DNA of 64,000 bases from an uncultured Eubacteriales bacterium (GCA_934462825.1 CAKSIP010000004.1:29292-93291), one strand, 5' to 3'; positions 28,001-36,039 are shown, numbered from the stretch's first letter. Translations and numbers: made by a program. Notes: generated by a model from the letters alone, not told the origin.

Positions 28001-28299
28001 CTTTTTGCATAATCCAAAGGAGCGGTCGCGGACAAATTCAAGCAATAACGGGCGCTTGCTGCGTGTTCGCTGTCCAAAGCGTCTTCGATTTGAAAGTACA
28101 TTTTTCTCATATCGGGCTCGTTTTTCCACAGGTAAAACAGCTGCGTTTCACCTGTAAAGAAAAGCCGATGGGAAGCCGAAAGCTCGGCATCCTCCAAATC
28201 AAACGTATAAGAGACGCTTTGCCCCGAACGAATCAAGTCGTCCTGTTCGTACTGCTCCGGGTTCCGAACGCAAAAATATTTTTCAAACAAATTATTCAT
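25027..28299 (-). CDS. Large putative glycoside hydrolase, cytoplasmic
   Basis: A 1090-residue protein I cannot assign to a named family. It seems to hold N-terminal beta-sandwich regions (about 1-390), a TIM-barrel-like part (about 420-740) with possible acid residues in FFGAELMYG and ITQINTEEGLWHIEEYYS, a GATase-like domain (LLVFGGCHCVTPKDLDRMQRYVENGG, as in GH42-type enzymes, about 815-880), and C-terminal beta regions. This order resembles clan-A glycosidases. No signal peptide is present, so it would act on an imported or internal oligosaccharide. It follows the Gfo/Idh gene by 77 bp and probably belongs to the amino-sugar locus. A non-catalytic carbohydrate protein remains possible. Confidence 0.6.
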   Translation of the reverse strand: MNNLFEKYFCVRNPEQYEQDDLIRSGQSVSYTFDLEDAELSASHRLFFTGETQLFYLWKNEPDMRKMYFQIEDALDSEHAASARYCLNLSATAPLDYAKRALYKIMWPPKLSYLSIRPESDTFDFGISAEVKGLHIKEGGYLRLVLEVWDKKEGWDPLLTGRVPDHTYTLSIPEGSYAMKPLRMPVQISKATTAAVVITLEGLAYEGEAYFELPTLSYIYKKQSYNVLPDFNTVCSDNDFFDWLGMNLSRKEWPVFAIALNGETIYSGELFERCHRYAEMEVAIPAGLLKAKENCVEFHLLSDYLGALPYAFREVAILEQPGGHPFDVIAVPRIAHPQKEIPILLKTAHSHVTVSFSCESGVLSAPASVCFEESGLNVFKLRANAACNHAEFCLSCNGYSQTCEIEQMAEKAEDHVYTGTSDAVYISQNYEEMEEYLSWYVANGVGNFLTIRPIYRWGGARKLNLKTWEMFRRVMTDLGIRYAHMTEGRDLPGLQANPSVAMLEGPMFLGRQMHETDGEIFYWGTHIFGKRKIRQLDMFNGLGQKLYLERPDITDNVYCPANYTVIDKAVTWPHAENVNGDLKQTQEEAVRILTSIRTGTPRHSGPSTLSKCFYQAGFDFFGAELMYGTMETNVSSLRGTAKSYGKNAIGAHHAMQWSSSPHDDPAKYRRYRLALYVGYIQGITQINTEEGLWHIEEYYSYFHRFTEACSAYLKHQQDLTSYVLCHTRRGSYYTPVAFVSGRYDGTVGFGHSGVYGVRDFPEDDPEQSWTDLYKIFYPLSKPGEALYIHNCPHNAVGYYSGTPLGNVDTITAEGNDIYGDYKLLVFGGCHCVTPKDLDRMQRYVENGGTAVLSWAHLSSSTKRDEILSGRHSYAEHALIRLLTGGKTEPKFLTDAVHEKPLEIGTSLCDQAEVLERTDAGAPLKVKIPLGKGTLYFYNAKAFPHNEAICDSYIATVRELTEQYNRQESAWIECGDDVEFTVYDAEQERDIYVLAVDWYRDPQSPRHCTLRIGADSYDISLPFGTLVKIAVQDKTAVFSYDERAEVEFTDRASLKLQGVGKTEFVLLHEGERRTLTADFEKDAECRVALGL

Positions 28300-28376
28300 G
28301 TTAACCTACCCCAATTTTGCCGTGTTTTATCGTATTTTAGCGGATGGGGCACATTCAAGTGCCATCAAAAGTTTCA

Positions 28377-29417
28377 TTAAAGATTCACAAAAGTTCCCGT
28401 TTCTCCGGACTTGTAAATGGCCTCGATAACCTTTTGAATATGAACCGCATTTTCAGCAGGCACCTCCACGGGCTTTCCGTTCAGAATCGACTCTCCGAAG
28501 GATTGGACTTCACGGGCATACATATTGCCGTCCGCGCCGGTCATCTTATAATCGTTCGTCTCGCTGCGTTCCTGCATAGCATCGTAGCCCTTGGTATCGG
28601 AAAGTGTCACAAGCACATCACCGCCGTCGATTTGGCCGATGGTGCCTTCGGCGCGAATGCTTCCCTTGGTTCCGTAAATTTCAATACGGCACCGGGCCGC
28701 ATCGTCGGGAATATTGAAGTTCGCATCCACCGTACCAAACGCGCCGCAATCCAAACGGAACAGAGCCGAACAAGCGTCCTCCACTTCATATTTGAAGGTC
28801 ATATTATCGCTCAGCGCACCCACTTTCACAATCCGGGAGCCGGTAATATATTCGATCAAATCCAGGCAATGAATACCGAGGTCGGTCATTGCGCCGCCGC
28901 CGGCCGTAGCCTTTTTCTGGCGCCAACTATTTTCGATTTCAGGATACCAGCAGGTAAACTGTGCATGGCAGGAAACGATTTGTCCCAGCTTTCCGTCGGC
29001 AATCAGTTTTTTCATTTCCTGATGATACGTATTATACCGCATCATAAATCCGACGGCTGCTTTAATTCCCTTCTCCTCGCACTCGCGGACAATGCTCTCG
29101 CTGATCTGTGCGTTCAAAGAAACGGGTTTTTCAATCAACATATTTTTGCCTGCATCGGCACATTTACGCGCCTGTCTTTCATGGCAAACCACGGGAGAAG
29201 CAATATAAACCGCGTCAATTTCGGGATTGTTAATCAAATCATCCTCGTTATCATAGGCATAGGCTGCATGATACTTTTCACGCAGTTTTTCTGCCATCTC
29301 CATATTGATTTCCATCACAGCAAAAATTTCTGCGTTATCGGCCAGCAGCATGCCCGGCATCGTTCTCCGATCGGCAATACCACCTGCACCGAGAATACCC
29401 CATTTTACTTTTTTCAT
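28377..29417 (-). CDS. Gfo/Idh/MocA-family sugar oxidoreductase
   Basis: A 346-residue NAD(P)-dependent oxidoreductase. The Rossmann start is KWGILGAGGIADR, the conserved EKP lysine lies near residue 97, and GGGAMTDLGIHCLDL supplies the Asp/His pair used in catalysis. Such enzymes oxidise or reduce a hydroxyl or keto group on a sugar, inositol or sugar nucleotide; in NtdC-type systems the product feeds a DegT aminotransferase. That pairing is present here, since the next gene upstream is a DegT enzyme. CAGGATT precedes the ATG. A 321-bp gap with two stem-loops divides it from the DegT gene, so it may have its own promoter. Confidence 0.9.
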   Translation of the reverse strand: MKKVKWGILGAGGIADRRTMPGMLLADNAEIFAVMEINMEMAEKLREKYHAAYAYDNEDDLINNPEIDAVYIASPVVCHERQARKCADAGKNMLIEKPVSLNAQISESIVRECEEKGIKAAVGFMMRYNTYHQEMKKLIADGKLGQIVSCHAQFTCWYPEIENSWRQKKATAGGGAMTDLGIHCLDLIEYITGSRIVKVGALSDNMTFKYEVEDACSALFRLDCGAFGTVDANFNIPDDAARCRIEIYGTKGSIRAEGTIGQIDGGDVLVTLSDTKGYDAMQERSETNDYKMTGADGNMYAREVQSFGESILNGKPVEVPAENAVHIQKVIEAIYKSGETGTFVNL

Positions 29418-29650
29418 TGTTACAATCCTGCTTTCTAAGATTAGAAAGGCTTCCTTTCTTGCGAATTTTTGTACAATCGGTCAAATTCTTTCCCGCACGT
29501 CAGGAAAGCAGACAGTCGAAAGCACATCATGGACTTTTGTCAAAAGGATCAGTTTCCTTAAAATAAAGGGGATTTCCACGGCGGAAGTCCCCCAGAACAT
29601 CTCCGTTTCTTAAAAACGCGGATGACATACAAGTTATACAGAGAGAGAGT

Positions 29651-29680
29651 ATGCGTAAGAATCCATTGGATCTTACGCAT
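29651..29680 (-). terminator. Distal stem-loop after the aminotransferase gene
   Basis: ATGCGTAAGA and TCTTACGCAT pair, with an inner TCC/GGA after a single-base bulge. No U-tract follows. Confidence 0.5.
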
Positions 29681-29694
29681 GACTTGAAATGGCT

Positions 29695-29723
29695 CCGGCG
29701 CCCCGCCCAAAGCGGGGTGCCGG
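29695..29723 (-). terminator. GC-rich stem-loop ending the deacetylase-to-aminotransferase unit
   Basis: CCGGCGCCCCGC pairs with GCGGGGTGCCGG (one wobble) around a 5-nt loop, 16 nt beyond the DegT stop. The flanks GGC and GCC may extend it. No U-run follows, so it may act as a 3' stabiliser instead. Confidence 0.6.
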
Positions 29724-29738
29724 CCAATTTTTTCTCAA

Positions 29739-31049
29739 TTATTCGCCGCGCTGCATTTCGGCAATCGACTCAAGAACGGCATTGATCATGTAATCAATCT
29801 GCTCCATGGAGAGTCCGTAAACCGGCAGGTGGGTAAATCTATTATTGAACACTTCCTCGCAAACCGGGCATGTTTTGGCAATTGCCTTGGCATCATATCC
29901 ATAGGTTTTGAGGATATCGAAATCATAAAGCGGGCCGAAGTGAGGAATATTGGTTACACTCTTTTCCTCCAGCTTGCGCTTCAGCGTTTGCACAGAGCCA
30001 CCGGCCTTAGCAGGATCGATCTGCAACAGATAGAGGTGGAACGAAGGCTTTACGTTGTCGTCCTTACCAAGCTCCTGCGGGATGATAGCATCGCACACGC
30101 TCAGCTTTTCGGAAATATACTTAGCCGTCTGCGTTCTTTCAGCCAAAATCTTATCATAACGCTTTACCTGCTGAATCAAGCCGACAGCCTGAATTTCCGT
30201 GGTGGAGGAGTTTCCGGCCACGAAGGGGCCGTATTTGCCCTCAAGCGCACCGACATCGTACAGCCAATTCGGGATCTTTCTGGTGAAGTCCACGCCAAAG
30301 AAGCGGGAGGGCACCATCGAGTCCTTAAAGCTTTCCACGTTGGTCGTCAGAATACCGCCCTCACCAAAGGAGGTGCAGTTTTTCACTTCGTGCATGCTAA
30401 ATCCGGTGAAATCACCGATCGTACCGATTTTTCTGCCCTTGTACTCAGCGCCAAAGGCATGAGCGGCATCTTCCAGCACGAGAATGTTGTGCTTTTTCGC
30501 CAATTCCATGATAGGATCCATGTCAACCGGATAACCGCCAAGGTGTACGGGAACGATCACTTTCGTTCTGTCCGTGATCTTTCTTGCCACGTCCTTAGGA
30601 TCCATGTTCAGTGTTTTGGGATCGAGGTCAGCAAAAACAAGCTTAGCGCCGACTTCCAGCGGATACGCCATCGTTGCAATAAAGGTAATTGCCGGAACAA
30701 TCACTTCATCGCCGGGGCCGAGGTTTGCGTACTTATATGCCGTGATAAATCCGGCGGTACAGTTGGCCACAAAGAGAGCGCTGTCCGTGCCGAGGTATTC
30801 GTTTACCAAAGCCTCTGCTTCTCTGACCTTCGGGCCGAGAGAGAGGTTTGCCGGCGGGTAAGAATAAGCATCAAGCTTGTAGATTTCCTTCTTAACAGCG
30901 GCAAGAGCGGCCTCATATTCCTCGCCCTCTCCCTGCATAAGGAACTTCACGACTTCAAACAAGTCTTCGGCATTGTAGTTTTCTCCTACAGCTGCCCACG
31001 GTACCTTTGTCGCACCGGTGTTGTATCTGAATGCTTCTTTCTTTGCCAT
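29739..31049 (-). CDS. DegT/DnrJ/EryC1-family sugar aminotransferase
   Basis: A 436-residue PLP enzyme of the AHBA/DegT class, which swaps keto and amino groups on sugars. K223 in FSMHEVKNCTSFGEGG is the PLP lysine; D194 in VLEDAAHAFG holds the pyridine nitrogen; VHLGGYPVDMD and ITFIATMAYP are family marks. The N-terminus is extended by about 60 residues compared with short members, and the SSTTEIQAVGLIQQ region is typical. It lies 39 bp after the GlcN6P-deaminase-like gene, with GTAGGAGG before the ATG. Forward (amination) and reverse (deamination) use are both possible. Confidence 0.92.
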   Translation of the reverse strand: MAKKEAFRYNTGATKVPWAAVGENYNAEDLFEVVKFLMQGEGEEYEAALAAVKKEIYKLDAYSYPPANLSLGPKVREAEALVNEYLGTDSALFVANCTAGFITAYKYANLGPGDEVIVPAITFIATMAYPLEVGAKLVFADLDPKTLNMDPKDVARKITDRTKVIVPVHLGGYPVDMDPIMELAKKHNILVLEDAAHAFGAEYKGRKIGTIGDFTGFSMHEVKNCTSFGEGGILTTNVESFKDSMVPSRFFGVDFTRKIPNWLYDVGALEGKYGPFVAGNSSTTEIQAVGLIQQVKRYDKILAERTQTAKYISEKLSVCDAIIPQELGKDDNVKPSFHLYLLQIDPAKAGGSVQTLKRKLEEKSVTNIPHFGPLYDFDILKTYGYDAKAIAKTCPVCEEVFNNRFTHLPVYGLSMEQIDYMINAVLESIAEMQRGE

Positions 31050-31088
31050 AGTATGTTTCCTCCTACTTATAAATAATATCTTTTTCGT

Positions 31089-32027
31089 TTAATTACACTC
31101 TGCTACCAGCGGGCCTGCCAATTCTTCCAAGTAGAACAGCTTTCCGGGCAAGGTGGGGATAAAGGTCGAGGTGATATGAATATCCGGGCCATAATGCAGG
31201 GTTGTCAGGAAGCTCATGCCCTGCCAGCCCATACCGCGTCCAAGGACACCGTCTGCGCCGCCGATGGCATAATCGGCCTTCAGGAACAGGCCGGGGCCTA
31301 TGGTATTGGCGCGGCAAGGAACCAAAGTGGTACGGCTCTTGAAGCTGGTGATGGCGTTCTGCTCAATCGTCATCGGGTGAAGCTTACCACCAATGCGATA
31401 GCACTGCTCTTTCCACTCGGCCTCGTTTTTATAGTCGGTGGCAAAATGCGGTTCCCAGAATGCGATATGGCACATTCTTCCGATACCGTAAACGAGAAGC
31501 AGCTTAGCGCCCTCTTGGCGCAGCTTTGCCATCTTTTCGGGATAGGTGGGCAGATTGGTTTTGGTTGCGAAGTTTCTCTGTTCCGGCGGGACTGTCAACT
31601 CGCCAAGCTTATCAAAGAAAGCGGCCTTCATGCTGTATTCAAAGGATGCGGGATTGGTATTCGGAAGCGTATTGCCCTCGCTGTCCGACCACTCGTCCAT
31701 ATTAAAGGTATAGACATGCTTGCAATCCACGTTCCACGATTTCAGAAAATACACAGCCCATTTATACATACCCATCGGGCCGACCGGCAGAATGATCATC
31801 AGTTTTTCGCCGGCATCACGGGCATTGCGGATCTTCAAAGCGATCTCATGTCCCATGTATGTATCAAATTCATTGATGTCCTTGCAAGCAATGGGGGTAA
31901 AATCCTTATTCCAAAAGGATTCTCTTTCTACGCCCTTCTCGCAGCAGGCATCGATTTTAGCCATATCCCATCCTTCGGGATAGAAATTCTCAAGGAGCGA
32001 GCCCTTGACTGTACTCATGAAATCCAT
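31089..32027 (-). CDS. Glucosamine-6-phosphate deaminase-like protein, altered active site
   Basis: A 312-residue NagB-fold protein. It keeps the phosphate loop region (LPVGPMGMY, 80-88), NMDEW (109-113, whose D111 matches the ring-opening/proton-shuttle Asp72 of E. coli NagB), and the segment [13 protein letters not shown] (181-193). In NagB that segment is GxGxDGHIAFNEP: the histidine (H187) and glutamate (E192) are kept, but the catalytic-loop aspartate is M185 and the glycine is C186. The fold should bind a phosphorylated or open-chain amino sugar, but the reaction may differ from deamination. AAGGAG precedes the ATG. It lies between the deacetylase and the aminotransferase. Confidence 0.85.
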   Translation of the reverse strand: MDFMSTVKGSLLENFYPEGWDMAKIDACCEKGVERESFWNKDFTPIACKDINEFDTYMGHEIALKIRNARDAGEKLMIILPVGPMGMYKWAVYFLKSWNVDCKHVYTFNMDEWSDSEGNTLPNTNPASFEYSMKAAFFDKLGELTVPPEQRNFATKTNLPTYPEKMAKLRQEGAKLLLVYGIGRMCHIAFWEPHFATDYKNEAEWKEQCYRIGGKLHPMTIEQNAITSFKSRTTLVPCRANTIGPGLFLKADYAIGGADGVLGRGMGWQGMSFLTTLHYGPDIHITSTFIPTLPGKLFYLEELAGPLVAECN

Positions 32028-32083
32028 TTTCGTGATCTCCTTAATTCTATTATGTGTATTTTAATTAGTGAAAAAGCGCTATG

Positions 32084-32785
32084 TTACGGAAGCAGACGCT
32101 TGGTGGTAACCTTCGGCCAAACATAGGCCTGGGTAAAGCCTTCGGCGTAAGGCACGCCGCACTGCAAGCCTCTGAATTTGGAGCAGGTGCGGACAAAGTC
32201 CACAAAATCAATATGGTCATGATCCAGCATCCATTTAATCTGGCTTTCATGGCAAGAGAGCATTTCCAATTTCAGCTCAATGGTATCGGTGATGTCCACG
32301 TATTCCGTGGGGTTAAAGCTCATACCGGCCAAATTATCCATATAGTACAGCGGAACCAGCTCGGCCGCTGTATTCAGCCGTCCATAATGCGGAACACTTG
32401 CCGCAAAGCAAGCATCAAACACCAACTTATTGACCGCCAAATGATCCGGCATATAGTCTGTAGGGCTATGCGTAATGATAATATCGGGTTTTCTCTCCTT
32501 GATAATATCCACGATAGCATCTCTCTGTTGCATATCACAGCCATTGGGAAGCAAATCGCCAATATCGGTAGTAATTACCTCGATACCCGCAAGAGCGCCG
32601 GCTCTTTTCGCTTCTTCGATGCGGATTTTTCGCAATTCATCCGGTTGAATCACGACATGTCCCATGTTTCCGTTGGCAACATGACACACCGTGACCTTAT
32701 CGCCACGCTTAGCATATTTTGCCAAAGTACCGGAGCAGGATATTTCAATATCATCGGGATGGCACCCGATTGCAAGAACGTTCAT
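32084..32785 (-). CDS. PIG-L (LmbE) family N-deacetylase
   Basis: A 233-residue zinc enzyme. The metal and catalytic motif GCHPDDIE is near the N-terminus (7-14), and the second histidine motif HSPTDYMPDHLAV lies in the middle. Members remove acetyl groups from GlcNAc-type compounds (PIG-L, MshB, BshB, and chitobiose deacetylases). As the first gene after its own sigma-A promoter, it would supply a free amino sugar to the two enzymes encoded next. CGTGGAGG precedes the ATG. No bacillithiol ligase (bshA/bshC) is nearby, so a thiol-cofactor role is not supported. Confidence 0.92.
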   Translation of the reverse strand: MNVLAIGCHPDDIEISCSGTLAKYAKRGDKVTVCHVANGNMGHVVIQPDELRKIRIEEAKRAGALAGIEVITTDIGDLLPNGCDMQQRDAIVDIIKERKPDIIITHSPTDYMPDHLAVNKLVFDACFAASVPHYGRLNTAAELVPLYYMDNLAGMSFNPTEYVDITDTIELKLEMLSCHESQIKWMLDHDHIDFVDFVRTCSKFRGLQCGVPYAEGFTQAYVWPKVTTKRLLP

Positions 32786-32819
32786 AACAATCCTCCACGA
32801 TTCCCAAATTATTTAATTA

Positions 32820-32848
32820 AGTATACCATACAACCCCATAAATGTCAA
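32820..32848 (-). promoter_or_regulatory. Sigma-A promoter of the deacetylase unit
   Basis: On the minus strand TTGACA, 17-nt spacer, TATACT, about 35 bp before the PIG-L start. Confidence 0.85.
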
Positions 32849-32893
32849 TAAAAAAATACAAGTTTCACCGCGGATTCTTGGGCAAAAAAGCAT

Positions 32894-33682
32894 CTATTCG
32901 CACATGCGAATCAACCGCTCGGCCGCCGCACCTGCACGGGCCAAAAACGCCGCCGGCGTGTACCCCGGATACTTATCCTTGCGCCACGGCCAGCTGGTTT
33001 CCAGCGTCAACGGCCCCTGATAGCCGGATTTTTGAATCCGCTCCGCAAAAAAGTGAAAATCCAGGCTCGCATCAAACGGAATCATATGCTCATCGCCATT
33101 GTGAACCCCAAAGTTATCGTGAACGTGTGTACAAACCAAGCGCCGGCCAAAAAGCGCCATATAATCACGGCCGTATGCAAAGCAAGCCTCATGTCCGTTA
33201 TCCCAGCAAAAGCCCACAAAAGGATTATGTTCGTAAAGCTCCATCACGAAAGCAAGATTGGCAAGCAAGCGCTGATTTTCAAAAGCGATTACCACGCCTC
33301 GCTTCTCGGCACGGCGCACCAACGCATCAAAGCGTTCATGCCCGCAATCGCTGATACAAGGGGGATTTTCCCCACTGCTTAAATGCACAACCACATAAGG
33401 CACCTCGCTATCCGAAGCGATGTCCACGCAGGACAAAAGGCGCGCCAGCATTGCATCTCCTTTTTCCCCCGGAAGCCAAATCGAATTGATGCCGTCAAAA
33501 GGTGCATGGATCATATGATACTCCAAGCCGCTTTCCTTGGCCAAGGCCGCCAAACAACGGGCTTGCTCTTTCGTAACCTCATCGGTCATAATACATTGAA
33601 AGCCCGCATCGGCAATCGCATGCATGGAGTCGCTTTTCGTCGCGCCGTAAGCGGAGCTATACAAAAGTCCTTTTTTCCTCAT
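32894..33682 (-). CDS. Sugar phosphate isomerase/epimerase (xylose isomerase-like TIM barrel)
   Basis: A 262-residue AP-endonuclease-2/IolE-type TIM barrel. Likely metal ligands are E in VVIAFEN, D/H in GFCWDNGHEAC, H in VCTHVHDN and E in LTLETSW. Relatives isomerise or epimerise keto sugars and inositols. The ATG at 33682 has AAAAGG about 11 bases upstream; an in-frame TTG 24 nt earlier lies in an A/G-rich tract and is less likely. It has its own promoter and lies 108 bp ahead of the deacetylase promoter, on the same strand. Confidence 0.86.
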   Translation of the reverse strand: MRKKGLLYSSAYGATKSDSMHAIADAGFQCIMTDEVTKEQARCLAALAKESGLEYHMIHAPFDGINSIWLPGEKGDAMLARLLSCVDIASDSEVPYVVVHLSSGENPPCISDCGHERFDALVRRAEKRGVVIAFENQRLLANLAFVMELYEHNPFVGFCWDNGHEACFAYGRDYMALFGRRLVCTHVHDNFGVHNGDEHMIPFDASLDFHFFAERIQKSGYQGPLTLETSWPWRKDKYPGYTPAAFLARAGAAAERLIRMCE

Positions 33683-33728
33683 TTTTTCTATTTTCCTTTT
33701 TCTCAATTTTCAGATTTTTCTGCGTTTG

Positions 33729-33756
33729 ATAGGAACGGTTCTTTGGAACCGCTATC
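33729..33756 (-). promoter_or_regulatory. Leader stem-loop of the TIM-barrel gene
   Basis: GATAG-GAACGGTTC, TTTG, GAACC-GCTATC can fold in the 5' leader between promoter and gene, with a small internal loop. Its role is unknown. Confidence 0.4.
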
Positions 33757-33787
33757 AGACCGACAAATCCGATAAATTCTATAAAGT

Positions 33788-33816
33788 ATTGTATCATTTT
33801 CCCTTTTCTTTGTCAA
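33788..33816 (-). promoter_or_regulatory. Sigma-A promoter of the TIM-barrel isomerase gene
   Basis: On the minus strand TTGACA, 17-nt spacer, TACAAT, about 105 bp upstream of the chosen start. Confidence 0.85.
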
Positions 33817-33875
33817 TCCATTCCCGGTTTTTTGCCGGAGCTTCAAGCTTTTTTGCTTTATTCGCAGGAAAAGTC

Positions 33876-33904
33876 TTGCATTTTTCAGGAAAAAATATTA
33901 TAAT
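33876..33904 (+). promoter_or_regulatory. Promoter of nadE
   Basis: TTGCAT, 17-nt spacer, TATAAT on the plus strand, about 80 bp before the nadE start. Confidence 0.8.
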
Positions 33905-33983
33905 ATTTTTGCTATCATCGTTTTATACCTTCAGAGTTATACGGTCGGCGCACAGTTTGCCGACGAAAAAGGAGATTTTCTGT

Positions 33984-35954
33984 ATGAAATATGGATTTGT
34001 CAAGGTTGCCGCGGCGGCCCCCAAAGTGCAGGTAGCCGACTGCGCCTTCAACGTCAACGAGCTGATTTCCATGGCGGCCGAAGCGGATCGCATCGGCGTC
34101 AAGCTTTTGGTATTTCCGGAACTTTCTCTGACCTCCTACACGTGCGGAGATCTGTTCTTCAACGAAGTGCTTCTCTCCTCGGCGGAAAATGCACTCATGC
34201 AATACGTGGAGGCAACCCGGACTTATGACATGATTTCGGTCGTAGGTCTTCCGCTCCGCCGTTTCGGAGCCGTTTACAACGGCGCCGCGGTCTGCAAGGG
34301 AGGACACATCCTCGGATTCGTCCCCAAATCACACATTCCCAACTACGGGGAATTTTATGAAAAACGCTATTTTGAAGCGGCCGGGGACTCTTTGCGATTT
34401 GCCGACATCGGAGGTGAAACCGTTCCGTTTGGGACAAATATTCTGTTTACCTGCGCTTCTCTCCCCGCTTTTACTCTCGGTGTGGAAATCTGCGAGGATC
34501 TTTGGGTAGCCACGCCGCCGTCCGACGCACTGACGGCATCAGGCGCCACGGTCATTGCAAATCTTTCGGCCTCCAATGAAACCATCGGGAAAGAAGAATA
34601 CCGCCGTCGTTTGGTGAAGCTGCAATCGGCCAAAACCACCGCCGGATATATTTATTCCGATGCCGGCTATGGCGAGTCCACGACCGATCTGGTCTTTGCC
34701 TCCCACTGCCTGATTTGCGAAAACGGTTCTCTTTTGGCAGAGCGCAAGCCGTTTGCCACCCCTCTCCGCGCAACAGCCGCCGAGCGGTTGACCGTAACGG
34801 AGCTGGATGTCAATATGCTGGTGGGCGAACGCGCCCGTCTGAACAGCGCTTTCAAAAATCGCGTCAGCGATATTGTTTCCGTTCCCTTTACCATGGAGCT
34901 TTCCGAAACTGTGTTGACGAGGCGCTATCCGGCTCTCCCCTTTGTTCCGGCAGACAGGGACGAATTGAGCGACCGGGCTGAAACCATTCTTTCCATTCAG
35001 GCGGCCGGCCTTTGCAAACGGATGGAGGCCTCGCGGGCAAGCCGATGCATCATCGGCATTTCCGGCGGGCTTGACTCCTGTTTGGCACTTTTGGTGGCCG
35101 TTCGCGCCTGCGATGCGGCCGACCTTCCCCGTCAGAACATCCTTGGCGTCACCATGCCCTGCTTCGGCACCACGGATCGCACCAAAAACAACGCCGAGCT
35201 TCTCTGCAAGGAGCTGGGTGTCCGCTTCCGCCAGATCGCCATCGGCACTTCGGTTTTGTCGCACTTTCACGACATCGGGCACGAGGAAAGCAATCACAAC
35301 GTAGTTTACGAAAACGCGCAAGCACGCGAACGCACGCAGGTATTGATGGATTTGGCCAATGCGGAAAACGGGCTGGTCATCGGCACAGGCGATCTGTCTG
35401 AGCTGGCGCTCGGATGGGCCACCTACAACGGCGATCATATGTCCATGTATGGTGTCAACGCCTCAATCCCGAAAACGCTGGTACGCTATCTTGTCCGGCA
35501 CTGCGCCGAAAAAGCCGAAGCCGAAAGCCGGCATGCGTTGGCCGAGGTACTGCTTGACATTCTTGACACACCGGTCAGCCCGGAGCTTCTTCCGCCGGAC
35601 GGCCATGAAATTCGGCAAAAAACGGAGGATATTGTCGGGCCTTATGAAATCCACGATTTCTACCTCTACTACATGCTTCGCTTCGGATTTTCTCCGAAAA
35701 AGCTGTATCATTTGGCCACGGCCACTTTAAGCGACACATTTTCTCCCGACACCCTACTTCATTGGTTGGAGGTATTCACGCGGCGCTTCTTCGCCCAACA
35801 ATACAAGCGTTCCTGCTTGCCGGACGGGCCGAAGGTCGGCTCTGTCGGTCTTTCGCCGCGCGGCGATTGGCGCATGCCCAGCGACGCGTCCTCGGCCTTG
35901 TGGATGGCAGAGCTTGCGGAGCTTAAAGAAGAAGTAAACGCCGGGCAAGCGTAA
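33984..35954 (+). CDS. nadE: Glutamine-dependent NAD+ synthetase
   Basis: Amidates nicotinic acid adenine dinucleotide to NAD+ using glutamine. The N-terminal nitrilase-like glutaminase has the triad E46 (VFPELSL), K115 (GFVPKSHIP) and C170 (GVEICEDLW). The C-terminal synthetase has the ATP-pyrophosphatase loop SGGLDS at 360-365 and the GTGDLSELALGWATY stretch. It has 656 residues, the length of the large bacterial two-domain form. GGAGATTTTCTGT precedes the ATG. It is a single gene with its own promoter and ends at a 22-bp stem-loop shared with the convergent DUF896 gene. Confidence 0.97.
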   Translation: MKYGFVKVAAAAPKVQVADCAFNVNELISMAAEADRIGVKLLVFPELSLTSYTCGDLFFNEVLLSSAENALMQYVEATRTYDMISVVGLPLRRFGAVYNGAAVCKGGHILGFVPKSHIPNYGEFYEKRYFEAAGDSLRFADIGGETVPFGTNILFTCASLPAFTLGVEICEDLWVATPPSDALTASGATVIANLSASNETIGKEEYRRRLVKLQSAKTTAGYIYSDAGYGESTTDLVFASHCLICENGSLLAERKPFATPLRATAAERLTVTELDVNMLVGERARLNSAFKNRVSDIVSVPFTMELSETVLTRRYPALPFVPADRDELSDRAETILSIQAAGLCKRMEASRASRCIIGISGGLDSCLALLVAVRACDAADLPRQNILGVTMPCFGTTDRTKNNAELLCKELGVRFRQIAIGTSVLSHFHDIGHEESNHNVVYENAQARERTQVLMDLANAENGLVIGTGDLSELALGWATYNGDHMSMYGVNASIPKTLVRYLVRHCAEKAEAESRHALAEVLLDILDTPVSPELLPPDGHEIRQKTEDIVGPYEIHDFYLYYMLRFGFSPKKLYHLATATLSDTFSPDTLLHWLEVFTRRFFAQQYKRSCLPDGPKVGSVGLSPRGDWRMPSDASSALWMAELAELKEEVNAGQA

Positions 35955-35990
35955 AAAGCACATTTTATATTATTTTGTGTCCATACAAAG

Positions 35991-36039
35991 AAACGCAAGG
36001 GCAGGCGGTTCCTCTAAGGAACCGCCTGCCCTTGCGTTT
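35991..36039. terminator. 22-bp perfect stem-loop between nadE and DUF896 gene
   Basis: AAACGCAAGGGCAGGCGG and onward pairs without mismatch over 22 bp around a 5-nt loop. It overlaps the stop codon of the convergent DUF896 gene. It should end transcription from both sides. Confidence 0.8.

Larger units (their letters stand above)
29418..29738. other. 321-bp gap between oxidoreductase and aminotransferase genes
   Basis: No gene is supported. The right part holds two stem-loops that end the DegT transcript. A further hairpin (GGGGATTTCC with GGAAGTCCCC, about 29568-29592) lies in the middle. No convincing -35/-10 pair for the oxidoreductase gene was found. Confidence 0.55.

Noticed and set aside
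32084..32785. PIG-L protein as a bacillithiol (BshB) enzyme
   Set aside because: No bshA or bshC-like gene lies nearby, and the operon context is sugar aminotransfer instead.
34539..35438. 299-codon minus-strand frame inside nadE
   Set aside because: Shadow of nadE, with no promoter or ribosome site.
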